A model generated the notes under the pieces. The model made no database searches, was not told the DNA's origin, and was given only the letters and a program-made list of their open reading frames with translations. A stretch of 64,000 nt of DNA from Spongilla lacustris (Eukaryota > Porifera > Demospongiae > Spongillida > Spongillidae), in contig OX442420.1 in the NCBI GenBank assembly GCA_949361645.1, forward strand, positions 1,394,244 to 1,458,243, given 5' to 3'. Position numbers and translations under genes: made by a program. Within the stretch, counting starts at the first letter, position 1, and each line of letters begins with the position of its first letter. Positions 61,241-64,000 of this stretch are shown here, one piece after another.

Positions 61241-64000
61241 GTAAGCAATATCTTTTCCATTATACATTACTTCTACTATTAGAGCACTTTTTAAAAATGC
61301 ATGCACTCCAAGTTCATATGCACAATAACTAACTGTGGTAAGCTTAAACATGCCAGTTCTCTTGAAACTCCTTCAATATATCACCAATAAGTACACCGTA
61401 CTCCAAACATGCAGCAATAGACTGCTTTACACAACAAGAAACAGTATACTTTTTCATCACTTTTAGTATTTATGCTTTTCAAATTATTTTCCATCATATG
61501 CATTTACTTCCTCTTTCAATTGCAATTGATGCTGGTTATTTACAGCTTTCATTTTACACTCTTTCTTTATTTTATTTTTCTTGTGTTCTATATTATTAGA
61601 AGATATTTTGAATCTGCACTAACTCTGATAAGAATATCTCAAGGCAACCAGTGATCTTTTTTAACTGCCTTACTTCAGCCTAACTGCAGTATCTACATGT
61701 ATATAAGCTTAGTTGACATGGGACAGGAAATATTTGGTTGTCTGCTCTCATGAGTATTTATAAAACTGAAAGAGAAGGATAGATATGTGCATGTACTATG
61801 GGGACTATATCAAATGGAAGTCTAAATGGTAGATTTACAAATAAAACAGCATCATTCCAAGCTCTAGAAATGGTGATTCTTATGCCTTTAGGCTGATTTG
61901 CTCCGTTGTCAACTACCTTGGCTGCTTCATTTGGGTTAATTCAGTAATTTGTAGTTATGTACAACGCTAATCCATTTATTAAGGGTACCACTGATGCTGA
62001 GTTATTAATATGCTCTTCAATAAGACACTCTAGATCAAGAACAATCTTCATTCTGAATAGCAACAAAACAGATTGGAACGTTATCTTGTTCATGTATGCA
62101 TATGTATTAAATTGAATAAGAATTAAGGGCTTGATAATATCTATGATTGCAATTCTACAACAATAAAAATAAACTACTTTCTTAGGACTTCAAGTTTATG
62201 TTGTTTACAACTATGTGCTTCAAAGAATAGGGTGTGTAATAAATAGAATTGTCACAACGTTAACACAACACATTGCATTATAATAAAGGTCTACTTGGTT
62301 ATGCTCTGTACATATGAAATCTAAGTTAATCTTATAGACTGAAGCGTAAATATAGTGATTTCAAATAAAATTATAGGTGCTTTCAAGCAGGCCAATACGA
62401 AACGCCTAGGCCATTAAAGCACCCTTTGGGCACCATCCAAATCTAATGAAACTTTATTGTATCATTAACTTGGACCTTTACTAACTAAAAATCACTATTG
62501 TGCATCAAAAGACTAATTCAAGACTCATTTGCAAGATTTAACTACAAATTGAAAGCGCCTGATATCGATGGATCGCGAAGTAGCTTGAATTTAGGCTATT
62601 GCAATGCATTCTACAACCAATTGCCTTCCTCAATCGAGTAATGAAGTCGGGTATACCGCTCACGTAACGGAGCAAGTTTCTACGCTTCTATAGTATATGT
62701 ATACTTTTCAAACTTTCGCAAATTCCAGTCCAATTTTTGACGTACTTTTAGATCAACTATTTACGGACCCGAATACGCGATTTTTTCAACTACCTACAGT
62801 AGTTAACAATACCTTTTTTCATAGTGAAAGTTAAAAAAAAAAGGGGGGGGGGGGCTAATCTACACAAGAACCCTTTCAAGTCATACCTTTGAGATCATTT
62901 GTTCATTCATGCACCTTACCTACGCACTAATTCAAGTTATTTACGCGCACGACCTACAACATTACGCCAATAGCCGCGCATCGTTTCTATAGTAATACGT
63001 TCATGAGAGGGGTACTTTGATCGTGTGGAGCTGCTGGAGCAAAGACGACGACAATATTTAGTAGGTCAGCGAGTTATAAACATTAACATTTAACAAGACA
63101 GATCCAAAAGCATATTTAGAGAAACAAGCCGCTGTTTTGTGTAAACATCCTACGCGGCGTGTCACCGTGTGTATTTTTGGAATAATACGTGCGGTTTGAA
63201 TGGAGCATCATCACATAAGCAAAGTTCAGGAGCGATCATGGTTGTGTTCGCTTGCTTGTGGCACCTAGGGATACGAAATCAAGGCGTTCATACGAATGCA
63301 CAGAGTTTTCAGCAGATGTAAACTCAGTATTTATAATTAGTATGCCGTCAACACCGATTCACCTATATTCAAATTTTGTTATCAAAGCAAACAAGTTATA
63401 CGGCTGGTACAGGTAGCTGAGATGAGTCTGTTACAGGTGACTGAGATGTGGTGCACTGGTAGCTGAAATGTGGCACCATGGTAACAACAATTACATAAAC
63501 CACTATTTTGGCTATATTATGCATGTTGAATTCAAAATTGTCTATGCAAAGAATCCTTTTTGAATAATTCATATGACTTATTTGGGGAGCACCAACCCTT
63601 ACTTTGCAATGTATTTGCACTTATGATTGAACAATAGAAGTGTACTACGGTGATACATTCAGCGCATTGTACTTGTAGCAGTATGATGAACAGTCAGAAA
63701 TACAACCGATTATAGAATTATTTCTAACCAAGGAAGATCTAAAAGTAAACTGGTAAAAGAGGGGTGAAAAAGTTGTATCAGTCCCATGTATATAGGTATC
63801 ATATACGTATGTACATAATATATACGTAATTATCAGGTCATGTAGAAATGGCTATCATTGCATATAATCATGATCCCAGCACAGATGAATCCCATGTTAT
63901 ACTTCCTTGAGTATTACTTTAATTACAAGTGCAAGCATTGCTCTTATTTTGGTAGTCCTTGTAATTAACAGTTTTGTAAAAACTTTATGTGAAAGGCAAA
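61241..64000. other. AT-rich DNA, no gene recognised
   Basis: Apart from the right inverted repeat at 62840-62873, nothing coding or repetitive stands out. All ORFs are under 75 codons. Confidence 0.5.

Larger units (their letters stand above)
58118..62873 (-). mobile_element. Putative Merlin (IS1595-like) transposon
   Basis: The left end GGGTTCTTGTGTAGATTAG plus a C run and TTAACTTTA is mirrored at 62840-62873 (TTAA..., a G run, CTAATCTACACAAGAACCC). A transposase of the IS1595/ISXO2 type is encoded near the left end on the minus strand. The span contains a hAT MITE (59569-60296) and a hairpin (60606-60890). A clear 8-9-bp target duplication was not found, and 4.75 kb is long for Merlin. 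The two ends might instead belong to separate copies. Confidence 0.5.

Overview
This is a window of animal nuclear DNA, most likely from a sponge (demosponge). The evidence is multi-exon genes with GT-AG introns (two of them under 100 bp), animal-type proteins (a class C GPCR, a CABIT-SAM adaptor, UBE2K, a RAMAC-like protein), abundant microsatellites and several families of mobile elements. The TACATGTA motif recurs through the first 14 kb, which fits a sponge but does not prove it. No bacterial operon, CRISPR array or confident tRNA/rRNA gene was seen. A run of 200 Ns at 51752-51951 marks a scaffold join.

Region 1 (1-14.5 kb) holds a head-to-head gene pair. UBE2K (minus strand, exons 1-3 visible, the rest left of the window) and a RAMAC-like gene (plus strand, five consistent coding exons, 452 codons) start 292 bp apart and probably share a promoter. 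Their introns are packed with minisatellites, fold-back elements and a 1,174-bp perfect (TG)n tract. Region 2 (16.8-19.9 kb) is a three-exon CABIT-SAM (GAREM-like) signalling adaptor with a mariner-type MITE in its long intron.

Region 3 (20.4-38.7 kb) is a nested cluster of non-LTR retrotransposons. Two families carry a reverse transcriptase plus a C-terminal zinc knuckle and restriction-like endonuclease. Almost every copy is bounded by (TTA/TAA)n. One copy of family 1 is full length with two open ORFs (28.6-32.85 kb); the rest are 5'-truncated. A young Ty3/gypsy LTR retrotransposon (32994-37521), with nearly identical LTRs but a broken pol, sits in the same cluster.

Region 4 (38.7-43.7 kb) contains nested hAT-type elements with an exact 8-bp target duplication, a PHD-finger remnant, a CCGG-ended element with palindromic subterminal arrays, and a decayed gypsy integrase. 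Region 5 (44.1-46.8 kb) is an intact single-exon metabotropic-glutamate-like class C receptor of 887 residues. Region 6 (46.8-64 kb) has no confident host gene. It holds a second CCGG-ended element, fold-back elements, a hAT-type element with ACGGTCACG repeats, and a spliced Merlin/IS1595-type transposase interrupted by another hAT MITE.

Host genes here are UBE2K, the RAMAC-like gene, the CABIT-SAM gene and the receptor; nothing suggests that they work in one pathway. Everything else is mobile DNA or satellite DNA.
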